Shown: positions 33,640 through 41,466 of the stretch, one piece after another
Position numbering within the stretch: the first letter of the stretch is position 1
Layout of the letters: each line of letters opens with the position of its first letter
Assembly (NCBI GenBank): GCA_965277275.1
Contig: CBDICG010000001.1
Location: 310,001 to 374,000 of the forward strand
Reading direction: 5' to 3'
Length of the DNA: 64,000 nt
From: HLUCCA09 sp965277275
GTDB lineage: Bacteria > Pseudomonadota > Alphaproteobacteria > Rhodobacterales > Rhodobacteraceae
Notes under the pieces: model-generated
Database searches by the model: none
What the model was told of the DNA's origin: nothing
The model's input: the letters and a program-made list of their open reading frames with translations, nothing else
Made by a program: the position numbers and the translations under genes

Positions 33640-34950
33640 GTGACGGAGACAGTGCCATCCCACGAGCCTCCCGATCAGGAGGCACGCGCTGCGGCCCCGC
33701 CAAGCCTGCGGCAACTGACGCGCGTCTTCGCCCGGATCGGCGTCTTGTCATTCGGGGGGCCCGCGGCCCAGATCGCGCTCATGCACCGGGAGCTTGTGGA
33801 GCTCCGTGGTTGGATGAGCGAGCGGGCGTTTCTCAGTGCCCTTTCGTTCTGCATGCTTCTGCCGGGCCCCGAAGCGATGCAGCTTTGCACGTACGCCGGC
33901 TGGCGGCTGCGCGGCATCGTAGGAGGGGTGATCGCGGGAACACTCTTCGTGGCACCCGGGGCTCTGGTAGTCCTGCTTCTAGCGCTCCTATACGCGAAGT
34001 ACGGTGCACAACCTGCTGTTCAAGATGCGTTTTTGGGCGTGAAGGCTGCGGTGATCATCGTCGTGGTGCAAGCCCTCATCAAGGTGTCACACAAGGCACT
34101 GAAGGGCGCGCCTGCCGCCTGTATGGCAGCGCTCGCGTTCCTGGCCCTCTATGCCGCGCACATCCCGTTCCCTTGGGTGATCGCGGCTGCTGCCGTCTGG
34201 GGGGGCGTGTCCGCGCGCGATGCATCGAGCCCTGTGCACCCTGCCCGCCTGTCGCGCAGCCCGGGGCAAACCCTCGTCATCTGCGCGGTGCTCGCTCTCT
34301 TATGGGGCGCGCCGCTCCTCGCGGCATGGGCGGTGAACGCACAATTCCTGCTCGCGATCGGGCTCTTCTTTTCCAAGCTCGCTGTCGTCACTTTCGGAGG
34401 CGCCTATGCGGTGCTGGCCTATATGACGCAGGAGGTCGTTCAGGTTCAGGGCTGGCTGACGACGTCGGAAATGATCGATGCGCTTGGGCTGGCGGAAACA
34501 ACGCCGGGCCCGCTGATCCTAGTGACGGAATTCGTCGCCGCGCTGGCGGGGGTCTCTGCGGGAGGGTGGCCGCTTGGCGTGGCGGCGGCGCTGCTTGCGC
34601 TCTGGGTCACGTTCATCCCGTGCTTTCTGTGGATCTTCGCGGCCGCTCCCTACGTGGAGTGGATCACCGGGCAATCCCGCCTCAAGGGCGCGCTCGATGG
34701 GATCACGGCGGCTGTTGTGGGGGTAATCGCAAACCTGTCTCTCTGGTTCGCGCTCCACGTTTTCTTTGCAACGGTTGAGTTCACTGCGGTTGGCCCGCTC
34801 GAGCCTGCCCTGCCCGTATTTGCCACGTTCCAGCCGCTGGCTGCGGTGCTCTGTGCACTGGCTGCACTCTTGATCGTATGTCGATTCACCCTGCCGGTCA
34901 CGTTGGCGCTCATGGCGTTTGCGGGCCTCGTTTCGGGCGGGCTTACATGA
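33640..34950 (+). CDS. chrA: Chromate transporter ChrA (two-domain CHR protein)
   Basis: Membrane protein of 436 aa of the CHR family, which exports chromate by proton exchange in characterised members. It has two homologous halves: the first carries LSFGGPAAQIALMHRELVE and LLPGPEAMQL, the second LAVVTFGGAYAVLAYMTQEVV and LAETTPGPLILVTEFVA. About ten hydrophobic segments are visible. No regulator chrB is adjacent, so its physiological substrate is open. Confidence 0.92.
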   Translation: MTETVPSHEPPDQEARAAAPPSLRQLTRVFARIGVLSFGGPAAQIALMHRELVELRGWMSERAFLSALSFCMLLPGPEAMQLCTYAGWRLRGIVGGVIAGTLFVAPGALVVLLLALLYAKYGAQPAVQDAFLGVKAAVIIVVVQALIKVSHKALKGAPAACMAALAFLALYAAHIPFPWVIAAAAVWGGVSARDASSPVHPARLSRSPGQTLVICAVLALLWGAPLLAAWAVNAQFLLAIGLFFSKLAVVTFGGAYAVLAYMTQEVVQVQGWLTTSEMIDALGLAETTPGPLILVTEFVAALAGVSAGGWPLGVAAALLALWVTFIPCFLWIFAAAPYVEWITGQSRLKGALDGITAAVVGVIANLSLWFALHVFFATVEFTAVGPLEPALPVFATFQPLAAVLCALAALLIVCRFTLPVTLALMAFAGLVSGGLT

Positions 34951-35026
34951 GGTGCGGCACACGCGGCGGAGGGCTATCTTTCGATCAGAAAGCCCCTATG
35001 CTGCCACTCAAAGGAGGGTAGCGTCC

Positions 35027-35497
35027 ATGTCTCGACAGATCGATTACGGCAGGCTGATGCACGAAGCCATGCGCTCGCTGATCCAGCAAGTGCTTGAGGA
35101 CGTGGCTGCTGAAGGGCTTCCGGGCGACCACCATTTCTTCATTACATTCGATACTGCGCAACCCGGCGTCGGGCTCGCGGACTGGCTTCGCGAGCGTTAT
35201 CCCGATGAGATGACGATCGTCATTCAGCACTGGTTCGAGGACTTGGAGGTCAACGATGACGGTTTCTCGATCACGTTGAATTTCGGGGATAATCCGGAGC
35301 GGCTGGATATTCCGTTCGATGCGGTGCGCACTTTCGTCGACCCTTCGGTCGAGTTCGGCCTGCGCTTCGAGAGCCAGGGCGATAGCGACGACGAAGATGA
35401 CGACGATGGAGCGCCGATGATGAAGGACGCCGTCGACGAGGACGCGGACGCGGATCATGACGCCGAGATTGTCTCGCTCGACAGCTTCCGCAAGTAA
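35027..35497 (+). CDS. sspB: SspB, adaptor for ssrA-tagged proteins
   Basis: Protein of 156 aa matching the alphaproteobacterial SspB (stringent starvation protein B) family: DYGRLMHEAMRSLIQQVLEDVAAEGLPGDHHFFITFDT at the N-terminus, a beta-rich substrate-binding domain, then an acidic disordered linker (DDEDDDDGAPMM) and a short C-terminal peptide (IVSLDSFRK) expected to dock on ClpX. It hands tmRNA-tagged proteins to ClpXP. The ATG at 35027 has an AAGGAGGG site. The tmRNA gene lies 3 kb upstream on the same strand. Confidence 0.93.
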   Translation: MSRQIDYGRLMHEAMRSLIQQVLEDVAAEGLPGDHHFFITFDTAQPGVGLADWLRERYPDEMTIVIQHWFEDLEVNDDGFSITLNFGDNPERLDIPFDAVRTFVDPSVEFGLRFESQGDSDDEDDDDGAPMMKDAVDEDADADHDAEIVSLDSFRK

Positions 35498-35608
35498 GCA
35501 CCTGCGACGTCGCGTCGGTCTTGCCCTGCGTCCCTGTGACCACGCTGAGCCGTTGCCCCGACGCCTGCGAGCCGGTATCCGGCATGCGACAGCATACCGG
35601 AGAATGCG

Positions 35609-37018
35609 ATGACAGCTCAGAGCCCCGCAACCCGCACCGAGACCGACAGCTTCGGACCACTCGACGTCCCTGCTGACAAGTACTGGGGTGCGCAAACTCA
35701 GCGCTCGATCCTGAATTTCCCGATCGGTTGGGAACGACAGCCTGTTGCCATCGTCCGCGCGCTCGGCGTCATCAAGAAGGCCTGCGCCCAGGCCAACACG
35801 GCATCCGGCAAATTGCCCGCTGATCTCGGTGAGGCCGTGCAAGCGGCGGCCCAGGAGGTGATCGACGGCAAGCTTGACGACAACTTCCCGTTGGTCGTCT
35901 GGCAGACCGGGTCGGGCACGCAATCCAACATGAACGCCAACGAGGTGATCGCAAACCGGGCCATCGAGATCCTCGGGGGAGAACTGGGCTCGAAGAGTCC
36001 GGTACATCCCAACGATCACTGCAACATGGGCCAGAGTTCCAACGACACCTTCCCCACGGCGATGCACATCGCAACGGCGATGCAGGCGCGCGATGTCACG
36101 CTGCCGGGCCTCCAGAAGCTGCACGATGCCCTTGCCGAGAAGCAGGTGGCTTTCGAGGGGATCATCAAGATCGGCCGAACGCATACGCAAGACGCCACTC
36201 CCCTTACCCTCGCGCAGGAGTTCTCCGGTTACGTCCACCAGGTGGCCATGGGAATTGCTCGGATTGAGGGGGCAATGGCGCGGATCTACGAGCTTGCCCA
36301 AGGGGGCACGGCGGTTGGTACGGGCCTGAACACGATAGACGGATGGGCAGACGAGGTCGCGGCCAACATGGCAGCCATCACTGGCCTGCCCTTCGTGACC
36401 GCTCCCAACAAGTTCGAAGCGCTCGCCGCGCATGACGCGATGGTCGAGATATCCGGCGCGCTCAAGACGGTCGCCGCGTCGCTCTTCAAGATCGCCAACG
36501 ACATACGTCTGTTGGGGTCTGGCCCGCGGTGCGGTCTCGGAGAGCTGATCCTGCCCGAGAACGAGCCCGGCTCTTCCATCATGCCGGGCAAGGTGAACCC
36601 GACGCAGTGCGAGGCCCTGACGCAGGTTTGTGCTCACGTCATGGGCAACGATGCCGCCGTTGGTTTTGCCGGCAGCCAGGGCCACTTCGAACTTAACGTC
36701 TACAAACCGATGATGGCCTACAACGTCTTGCAATCCATGCAGCTTCTGGGGGATGCGGCCTCTGCCTTCACCGACAATCTGGTTGTGGGCTTGCAGGCCG
36801 ACGAAGCGCGAATCGACAAGCTTATGCGCGAGTCTCTGATGCTCGTGACAGCCCTCGCGCCCGAGATCGGCTATGACAATGCCACGAAGGTCGCCAAGAC
36901 GGCTCACAAGAACAAGACGACGCTTAAGCAGGAAGCGGTTGCGCTCGGCTACGTCGATGAAGAAACGTTCGAGCGTGTCGTCCGCCCAGAACAGATGGTC
37001 GGCCCGAAGCCCAAGTAG
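35609..37018 (+). CDS. fumC: Fumarate hydratase class II
   Basis: TCA-cycle enzyme interconverting fumarate and malate, iron-independent and homotetrameric. The 469 aa contain FGPLDVPADKYWGAQTQRS, the TGSGTQSNMNANEV site, the SSNDTFPTAMHI segment and the signature GSSIMPGKVNPTQ near residue 325. Two small genes (DUF4169 and a ribbon-helix-helix protein) follow closely on the same strand. Confidence 0.97.
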   Translation: MTAQSPATRTETDSFGPLDVPADKYWGAQTQRSILNFPIGWERQPVAIVRALGVIKKACAQANTASGKLPADLGEAVQAAAQEVIDGKLDDNFPLVVWQTGSGTQSNMNANEVIANRAIEILGGELGSKSPVHPNDHCNMGQSSNDTFPTAMHIATAMQARDVTLPGLQKLHDALAEKQVAFEGIIKIGRTHTQDATPLTLAQEFSGYVHQVAMGIARIEGAMARIYELAQGGTAVGTGLNTIDGWADEVAANMAAITGLPFVTAPNKFEALAAHDAMVEISGALKTVAASLFKIANDIRLLGSGPRCGLGELILPENEPGSSIMPGKVNPTQCEALTQVCAHVMGNDAAVGFAGSQGHFELNVYKPMMAYNVLQSMQLLGDAASAFTDNLVVGLQADEARIDKLMRESLMLVTALAPEIGYDNATKVAKTAHKNKTTLKQEAVALGYVDEETFERVVRPEQMVGPKPK

Positions 37019-37035
37019 AAACAGGCAACGCGGCA

Positions 37036-37221
37036 ATGGCTCAGCCCATCAACCTCAATAAGGTGCGAAAAGCACGCGCTCGCGCGGAGGCGCGGCGCAA
37101 GGCAGATCAGAACGCAGCGTTCCACGGCCTGTCGAAGGCGGAGAAATCCGCTGCAAAGGCGGAGGCGGAGCGCGCGGCGTCGGTGCTCGATGGGGGGCGG
37201 CGGGAGGAAGACGACGCGTGA
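37036..37221 (+). CDS. DUF4169 protein
   Basis: Highly charged protein of 61 aa, rich in Lys, Arg and Ala (INLNKVRKARARAEARRKADQNAAFHG), fitting DUF4169. It begins 17 bp after fumC and its end overlaps the next start (GTGA). The family regularly lies with fumC and the ribbon-helix-helix gene in this bacterial group; no function is known. Its basic, helical nature would fit RNA or DNA contact, but this is a guess. Confidence 0.85.
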   Translation: MAQPINLNKVRKARARAEARRKADQNAAFHGLSKAEKSAAKAEAERAASVLDGGRREEDDA

Positions 37222-37445
37222 GCCGTCCCGTGAAGAGATCACTGACCCTCGCCGGACACCGCACGTCCGTCTCGCTCGAGGATCCATTCTGGGACGCTTT
37301 TCGGGAGATCGCTTCGGAGAATGGCATGACGCCCGCGGCGCTTGCGACGAGGATCGACCGCGAACGCGGGCTGGACGTCGGATTGGCGACGGCGCTCCGG
37401 CTCTTCGTCCTTTCCGAATATCGAAAGCGGCTTGGTCTCGAGTAG
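37218..37445 (+). CDS. Ribbon-helix-helix domain protein
   Basis: Protein of 75 aa with a ribbon-helix-helix fold of the RHH_4 kind: SLTLAGHRTSVSLEDPFWDAFREIASENGMTPAALATRIDRERG, then a helix LATALRLFVLSEYRKRL. Likely a small DNA-binding protein or antitoxin-like regulator, but no toxin gene is adjacent. It starts at a GTG overlapping the end of the DUF4169 gene by 4 nt. Confidence 0.85.
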   Translation: MSRPVKRSLTLAGHRTSVSLEDPFWDAFREIASENGMTPAALATRIDRERGLDVGLATALRLFVLSEYRKRLGLE

Positions 37446-37456
37446 CGCTGTTGGCG

Positions 37457-37472
37457 TTAGCGATGTTTTAAC
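37457..37472 (+). promoter_or_regulatory. Possible CtrA-type site (TTAG-N7-TTAAC)
   Basis: TTAG at 37457-37460, seven bases, TTAA at 37468-37471 followed by C: one mismatch to the full CtrA consensus. It lies 22 nt upstream of the ATG at 37494. Binding is inferred only. Confidence 0.3.
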
Positions 37473-37493
37473 CGTGTCCGGCCACGTTCAGGT

Positions 37494-37727
37494 ATGGATG
37501 TGCTATCCGTTGAACAGCGTCGTGCGGCGCAATGGCTGGAACAGATCTTTTCGAGCCGTGCGGCTATGGGGGGCAGTGTTGTGCGCCGTAAGGTGTCGGA
37601 TGTCGAGCGGATCGTCGGGCGCGACGCCTTCCTCGGTGAAATGCGCCGTCGTGGGGTCTCTGTCGTCGAGAATGCGGGTCAGTTCGTGATTTTCTGCAAT
37701 CAGGAACCTCTTCGGCGCCTCTGTTAG
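37494..37727 (+). CDS. Small conserved hypothetical protein
   Basis: Protein of 77 aa without a recognisable domain: AAQWLEQIFSSRAAMGGSVVRRKVSDVERIVGRDAFLGEMRRRGVSVVENAGQ, then FVIFCNQEPLRRL. No signal or membrane segment. The composition and codon use match the neighbours and the frame is well bounded, so I take it as a real gene. It ends 10 bp before a pair of perfect hairpins and may be preceded by a CtrA-type site. The function is unknown. Confidence 0.65.
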   Translation: MDVLSVEQRRAAQWLEQIFSSRAAMGGSVVRRKVSDVERIVGRDAFLGEMRRRGVSVVENAGQFVIFCNQEPLRRLC

Positions 37728-37736
37728 CTGTCGGGC

Positions 37737-37787
37737 GCAAAAGTCTTGAAGCAAGACTTTTGCAAAGAGCCTTGTTTCAAGGCTCTT
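37737..37787. terminator. Tandem perfect hairpins between convergent genes
   Basis: First hairpin: 12-bp perfect stem (37737-37748 with 37752-37763) and 3-nt loop. Second: 10-bp perfect stem (37765-37774 with 37778-37787) and TTT loop. Both have a CTTG/CAAG top. The second contains the P450 stop codon (37777-37779). They probably end transcription from both sides, or serve as a repeat element. Confidence 0.6.
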
Positions 37788-39222
37788 GGTGGCGCCTCGG
37801 GGCGAGGGTGAGCCAGATCCCATCCCGTGCACGAACCGTGAGGTGCGCAACGGGGACAGGCGGATCGTGCACATCCGACGGGGCGAGGTGAAATCGTCCA
37901 ACGATGGATGCTGTCAGGAGCATCCCTTCGGCCATGGCGAATCCGGCACCCGGGCAAACGCGCGCACCAGATGAGAAGGGCAAGTAGGCGTTTCGTGCGC
38001 TGTCTCTCCCGCTTTGTGTGGACCACCTCTCGGGGGCAAACGCGTCCGGATCGCTCCAAAGGCGCGTCTGGCGGTGCAAGTGCCACGGAGAAACGACGAT
38101 CTGGGCACATCTTGGCACGACCCTGTCTCGAAAACGTTCTTCCTTGCGTGCCTGCCGAACCATCATCGGAACCGGAGGATAGAGCCGCAATGCCTCTCGA
38201 TAGCAATTACGGGTAAACGCGAGGTCCGACAGGTCTGAGAAGTCTGCATCTTGCGAAAGGTGCCTTGCCTCGTCCGCTACGCGGGCCTGAGCCTCTGGCG
38301 CAGAGGCCAGGAGGTATAGCGACCAAGCGAGCGACGAGGCTGAGGTTTCGTGCCCGGCGAGAAAGAAGATCGCAACTTGGTCGATCATTTCCTCCTTGTC
38401 GAACCGCTCTCCTGTCTCGGGATCCTCGGTCGTCATGATCTTGGTCGCGAGATCCTCGGGGGCGGTGCCCGCGTCAAGTTCTGACAGTCTGCGCTCGACC
38501 ATTTGCCGGATGAGAGCGCGGATACTGGCGGCAGCCGCACGGGTCTTGCGGCTGTGAAGGCGCGGCACCCAGCCTGGCAGTGGAAGAAACGCCGCCGGAT
38601 TGAGGATCGGCTGCGCTCTCTGATAGGCCCGAAATTCTTCGAACACGCGCCCGGCGGTCTCGTCTTCGATTGGCACGGAAAAAAGGGTGCGAAAGATCAC
38701 GTCTGCTGCGGCGAAGCTCGCCATCTCCTCGATCTCCACGGCACGGCCATCGGCGACGCGCTCGAGACGTACGAGGGCGGCCTGCGCGGCTTGCTGCATC
38801 GAAGGGAAGGTCTGGCGCAGGCGCCCGCCCTCGAACGCAGGATCGATGATGCGGCGTTGCCGCTCCCATTGCGCTCCGTTGGTCACAAACACACTCTCTC
38901 CGAGAAGAGGGGCAAGGCCTTCGCGAATACGGTCGGACTTTGGGAAGTCACGCGGGCGTTCGTTGAGCACGAGCCGGATCAGATCGGGTTGGTTGATGAG
39001 AAAAGATCGGAAGAATGGCGTTCGGAATTCCGCCATCCAAGCGCGGTAGAGCCGCTCTGGCTGGGCTGAAAGAATGTCCTGACGAAAGAGACGCAGATAC
39101 CGCCAAAGGCTGACCTTGTCTGGCCGTGCCATTGGCTTGGGAGGGAGCGGACGCCTTTCGTGGCCCGCAGTGTCCGATGTGTCGGCTGGGCACCCTGCCC
39201 TCTGCGCCGAAGGCGTGGTCAT
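37777..39222 (-). CDS. Cytochrome P450
   Basis: Soluble P450 of 481 aa. The I-helix oxygen-binding motif is AGHETSAS, the K-helix ExxR is EALRLYPP, and the haem-binding loop PFSSGARVCPGAGFA places the thiolate ligand at C423. The overall pattern (FPKSDRIREGLAPLLGESVFVTNGAQWERQRRII) resembles CYP102/CYP4-like bacterial enzymes acting on lipids or terpenes, but the substrate cannot be read. The ATG overlaps the stop of the upstream hydrolase-like gene (ATGA), so they are coupled. No ferredoxin or reductase gene is adjacent. Confidence 0.92.
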   Translation of the reverse strand: MTTPSAQRAGCPADTSDTAGHERRPLPPKPMARPDKVSLWRYLRLFRQDILSAQPERLYRAWMAEFRTPFFRSFLINQPDLIRLVLNERPRDFPKSDRIREGLAPLLGESVFVTNGAQWERQRRIIDPAFEGGRLRQTFPSMQQAAQAALVRLERVADGRAVEIEEMASFAAADVIFRTLFSVPIEDETAGRVFEEFRAYQRAQPILNPAAFLPLPGWVPRLHSRKTRAAAASIRALIRQMVERRLSELDAGTAPEDLATKIMTTEDPETGERFDKEEMIDQVAIFFLAGHETSASSLAWSLYLLASAPEAQARVADEARHLSQDADFSDLSDLAFTRNCYREALRLYPPVPMMVRQARKEERFRDRVVPRCAQIVVSPWHLHRQTRLWSDPDAFAPERWSTQSGRDSARNAYLPFSSGARVCPGAGFAMAEGMLLTASIVGRFHLAPSDVHDPPVPVAHLTVRARDGIWLTLAPRRHQEP

Positions 39223-40472
39223 GCCGCGAGACCCTTGGACGTTGTGCAGGTTTGCCCGGAAAGAGCACGCTCGATCCGCGCGGGAGAGGGTTTGCGGCGA
39301 CCGAGGCGTGCGGCCAGAGTCTTGGGGCCCGCTGTGATCCGAAAATAGTCGAAGTCGTCCTCTCGCCCGGGGAGGCCGTCAAATGCGCAGAGGTATTGGA
39401 AATGCAAGCGAAAGAAGCGCCAGCGCAGGCGCGCCCAGGTCTCAGGCTTCAGGGTTTGGGTGTATGCGGCCGAGAGGACGAGCGGCCATCGCTTTCCAGG
39501 CCTCCCCGCACCTGAGACGGAAACCGGGTCACAAAGCGCGAAGGTGCATCCGTCGCCGGGCGCCGTAACGTCGATCCATGTCAGCCGCCCGGACTGCGAG
39601 ACAAGGGCGAGATCCGCGCGAAGGGCGTCCGCCTTGGGAAGAAAACTCGCCATTGGAATGACTTGCCCGAGGGTCAGGAAAGAAATCGCTGGGCCACCCT
39701 TTGGCAATCGGTCTGCCCTCAGCATCGCGGCCAGGGTCGTGACGGCGATCTGCGCACCGGAGGAATGGCCGACAACGAGGACCTCGTCCACGTCGCTCGA
39801 GAGAGCTTCGGCGATCCTGCCGGTGAAGGCCTTCATTCTGGCCGTGAGCGCGGGTGGTTCGGCGCCCGCATGAGAGGCGGTGAAGGCGAAATCGTGCATC
39901 AGGTAGTGGGCCAGGATCTTGCCGTCCCGCGCTCGAAACCAGCGCAGAATGGGAGGGACGACAGCCAATGCCGCAAGCCCCGCAACGGGGTGGATCGCCC
40001 AGCCCAGAACCCACGCCCCTGCCCCGGCCGCAGCGAGTGCGACGGCGAGCTGTGCGAGCAGCATGATTACCGGGTAGAACGCCGCGATCACCGGCCCCTT
40101 CCGCAGTCGCATCAAACGGAAGATCGCCCCGGTGGAAAAGTAGACCCAAGCCGTGCGCACGAGGTGCCCGTAGATCGTGAAGACTCCGCCCTGCATCGAG
40201 CGCTTCACTATGTCGGACCATACGAGCGCTTCGACGCGGGTATGGACTGTCTCGCCTTCGATCTCTGCGTCGACGTCCCATGCGAAGACATCCGCGCCCT
40301 GAACCGCCCGCACGCCAAGCGTGTAACCCGACAGCGCCGCCTGGCGGGCCCCTTCCCTGCGATAGAGCTCACGATACTTGCGGGAATGCGCGGGATCATA
40401 GCCGGGGATGTAGATCACCCGCCGGCGGCGCACGCGACCCTCCGTCGACTTATGGGAAACAGTATTGTTCAC
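39219..40472 (-). CDS. Alpha/beta-hydrolase-like membrane protein coupled to P450
   Basis: Protein of 417 aa with two hydrophobic segments (about 128-175, containing AAFYPVIMLLAQLAVALAAAG) and, after them, a lipase-type nucleophile elbow VVGHSSGAQIAV. The N-terminal RVIYIPGYDPAHSRKYRELYRREG stretch resembles the oxyanion-hole region of hydrolases. Probably a membrane-bound lipase/esterase-like protein. It belongs to no family with known substrate that I recognise. It is directly upstream of and overlapping the P450 gene, which suggests a shared lipid substrate. Confidence 0.75.
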   Translation of the reverse strand: MNNTVSHKSTEGRVRRRRVIYIPGYDPAHSRKYRELYRREGARQAALSGYTLGVRAVQGADVFAWDVDAEIEGETVHTRVEALVWSDIVKRSMQGGVFTIYGHLVRTAWVYFSTGAIFRLMRLRKGPVIAAFYPVIMLLAQLAVALAAAGAGAWVLGWAIHPVAGLAALAVVPPILRWFRARDGKILAHYLMHDFAFTASHAGAEPPALTARMKAFTGRIAEALSSDVDEVLVVGHSSGAQIAVTTLAAMLRADRLPKGGPAISFLTLGQVIPMASFLPKADALRADLALVSQSGRLTWIDVTAPGDGCTFALCDPVSVSGAGRPGKRWPLVLSAAYTQTLKPETWARLRWRFFRLHFQYLCAFDGLPGREDDFDYFRITAGPKTLAARLGRRKPSPARIERALSGQTCTTSKGLAA

Positions 40473-40551
40473 AGTCGCAGATTATCGCAGGATTCGGGCG
40501 AAAGTTGGGTTAATTCAGCCGATTTTCCGGTGGCGGGGCATTCAGGCTGTC

Positions 40552-41340
40552 CTAGCCGAGTGTCGCCAAGGCCGGGAAAGTTTCAAGCAGCCAGAACGAG
40601 AATTGCGAGAACCCGCCTGTCAGCATCAGTAGGCCGATCGTCCAGAGTAGAAGGCCCATGACCCGCTCGATCTGCGCCATGTGGCGCTTCATCCACGCCA
40701 TCGCGCCGGTGAGTCTGGGGAAGAAAGCGGCCACGAGGAGGAACGGGATCCCGAGCCCTGCCGCATATACCCCGAGGAGCATTGTTCCGCGCGCCAGATC
40801 CGCCTCCGAGGCGGCGAGTGACAGGATGGCTCCAAGCTGAGGGCCGATACAGGGTGTCCAGCCGAAAGCGAAAGCAAGGCCGAGCACGTATGCACCAAAG
40901 GCAGAGCCCCCCCGATCGCCGGCATCGAGCCGCGCCTCCTGATCGAGAAAGCCGATCCGGTAGATACCGAGGAAATGTGCGCCGAACACCATCACCAGAA
41001 CACCCGCGATCGTGTTGAAGGCCTGCTGGTTCTGCAAGAAGAATGCGCCGAACGCGGATGCGGTGAAACCGAGAAACAGGAATACGGTCGAGAGGCCGAG
41101 CACGAAGAAGAGCGCGGCCAGCATCACCCGGCGGCGCCCCGTGTCGACGATTACCGCTTGCCCGTCTGGCCCGACGCCGACGTCACCCTGCATCTCCTTC
41201 ATCGAGATCCCCGACATGTACGCCAGGTATGGCGGTACGATCGGAAGCACGCAGGGCGACAGGAAGCTGATCACGCCCGCGAGAAGCGCCACGAACATGG
41301 ACGGTAAAAGCGCCGCGTCGATTATGTCGATGCCGAACAT
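40552..41340 (-). CDS. ccdA: Cytochrome c biogenesis protein CcdA
   Basis: Membrane protein of 262 aa of the DsbD/CcdA family, which passes reducing power across the inner membrane for cytochrome c maturation. It has FLSPCVLPIVPPYLAYMSG with the first conserved Cys (about residue 30) and FAFGWTPCIGPQLGAILS with the second, in the usual positions, and six or more transmembrane helices. The ATG at 41340 was chosen; the open frame upstream has no membrane pattern. It fits well with the c-type cytochromes in the window. Confidence 0.9.
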   Translation of the reverse strand: MFGIDIIDAALLPSMFVALLAGVISFLSPCVLPIVPPYLAYMSGISMKEMQGDVGVGPDGQAVIVDTGRRRVMLAALFFVLGLSTVFLFLGFTASAFGAFFLQNQQAFNTIAGVLVMVFGAHFLGIYRIGFLDQEARLDAGDRGGSAFGAYVLGLAFAFGWTPCIGPQLGAILSLAASEADLARGTMLLGVYAAGLGIPFLLVAAFFPRLTGAMAWMKRHMAQIERVMGLLLWTIGLLMLTGGFSQFSFWLLETFPALATLG

Positions 41341-41421
41341 GAATTCTCCTTCCAGCCGAGGATAGAGAAGTCGCCGGACCCCGTCACGGGGTGACACGTC
41401 ACAAGATCGTAGGCATGGGGC

Positions 41422-41448
41422 ATGCGCAGGGAGAAGCCCCCTGCGCAT
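41422..41448 (-). terminator. Hairpin after rne
   Basis: Perfect 10-bp stem (41422-41431 with 41439-41448), 7-nt loop, 19 nt past the rne stop. No T run on the minus strand, so it may be a 3' stabiliser rather than a true terminator. Confidence 0.5.
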
Positions 41449-41466
41449 CTGGTCTTGGGCTGCCGG

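Noticed and set aside
34985..37036. 683-aa ORF on the minus strand
   Set aside because: It lies entirely opposite sspB and fumC, and the composition is that of an antisense GC-rich frame with no motif.
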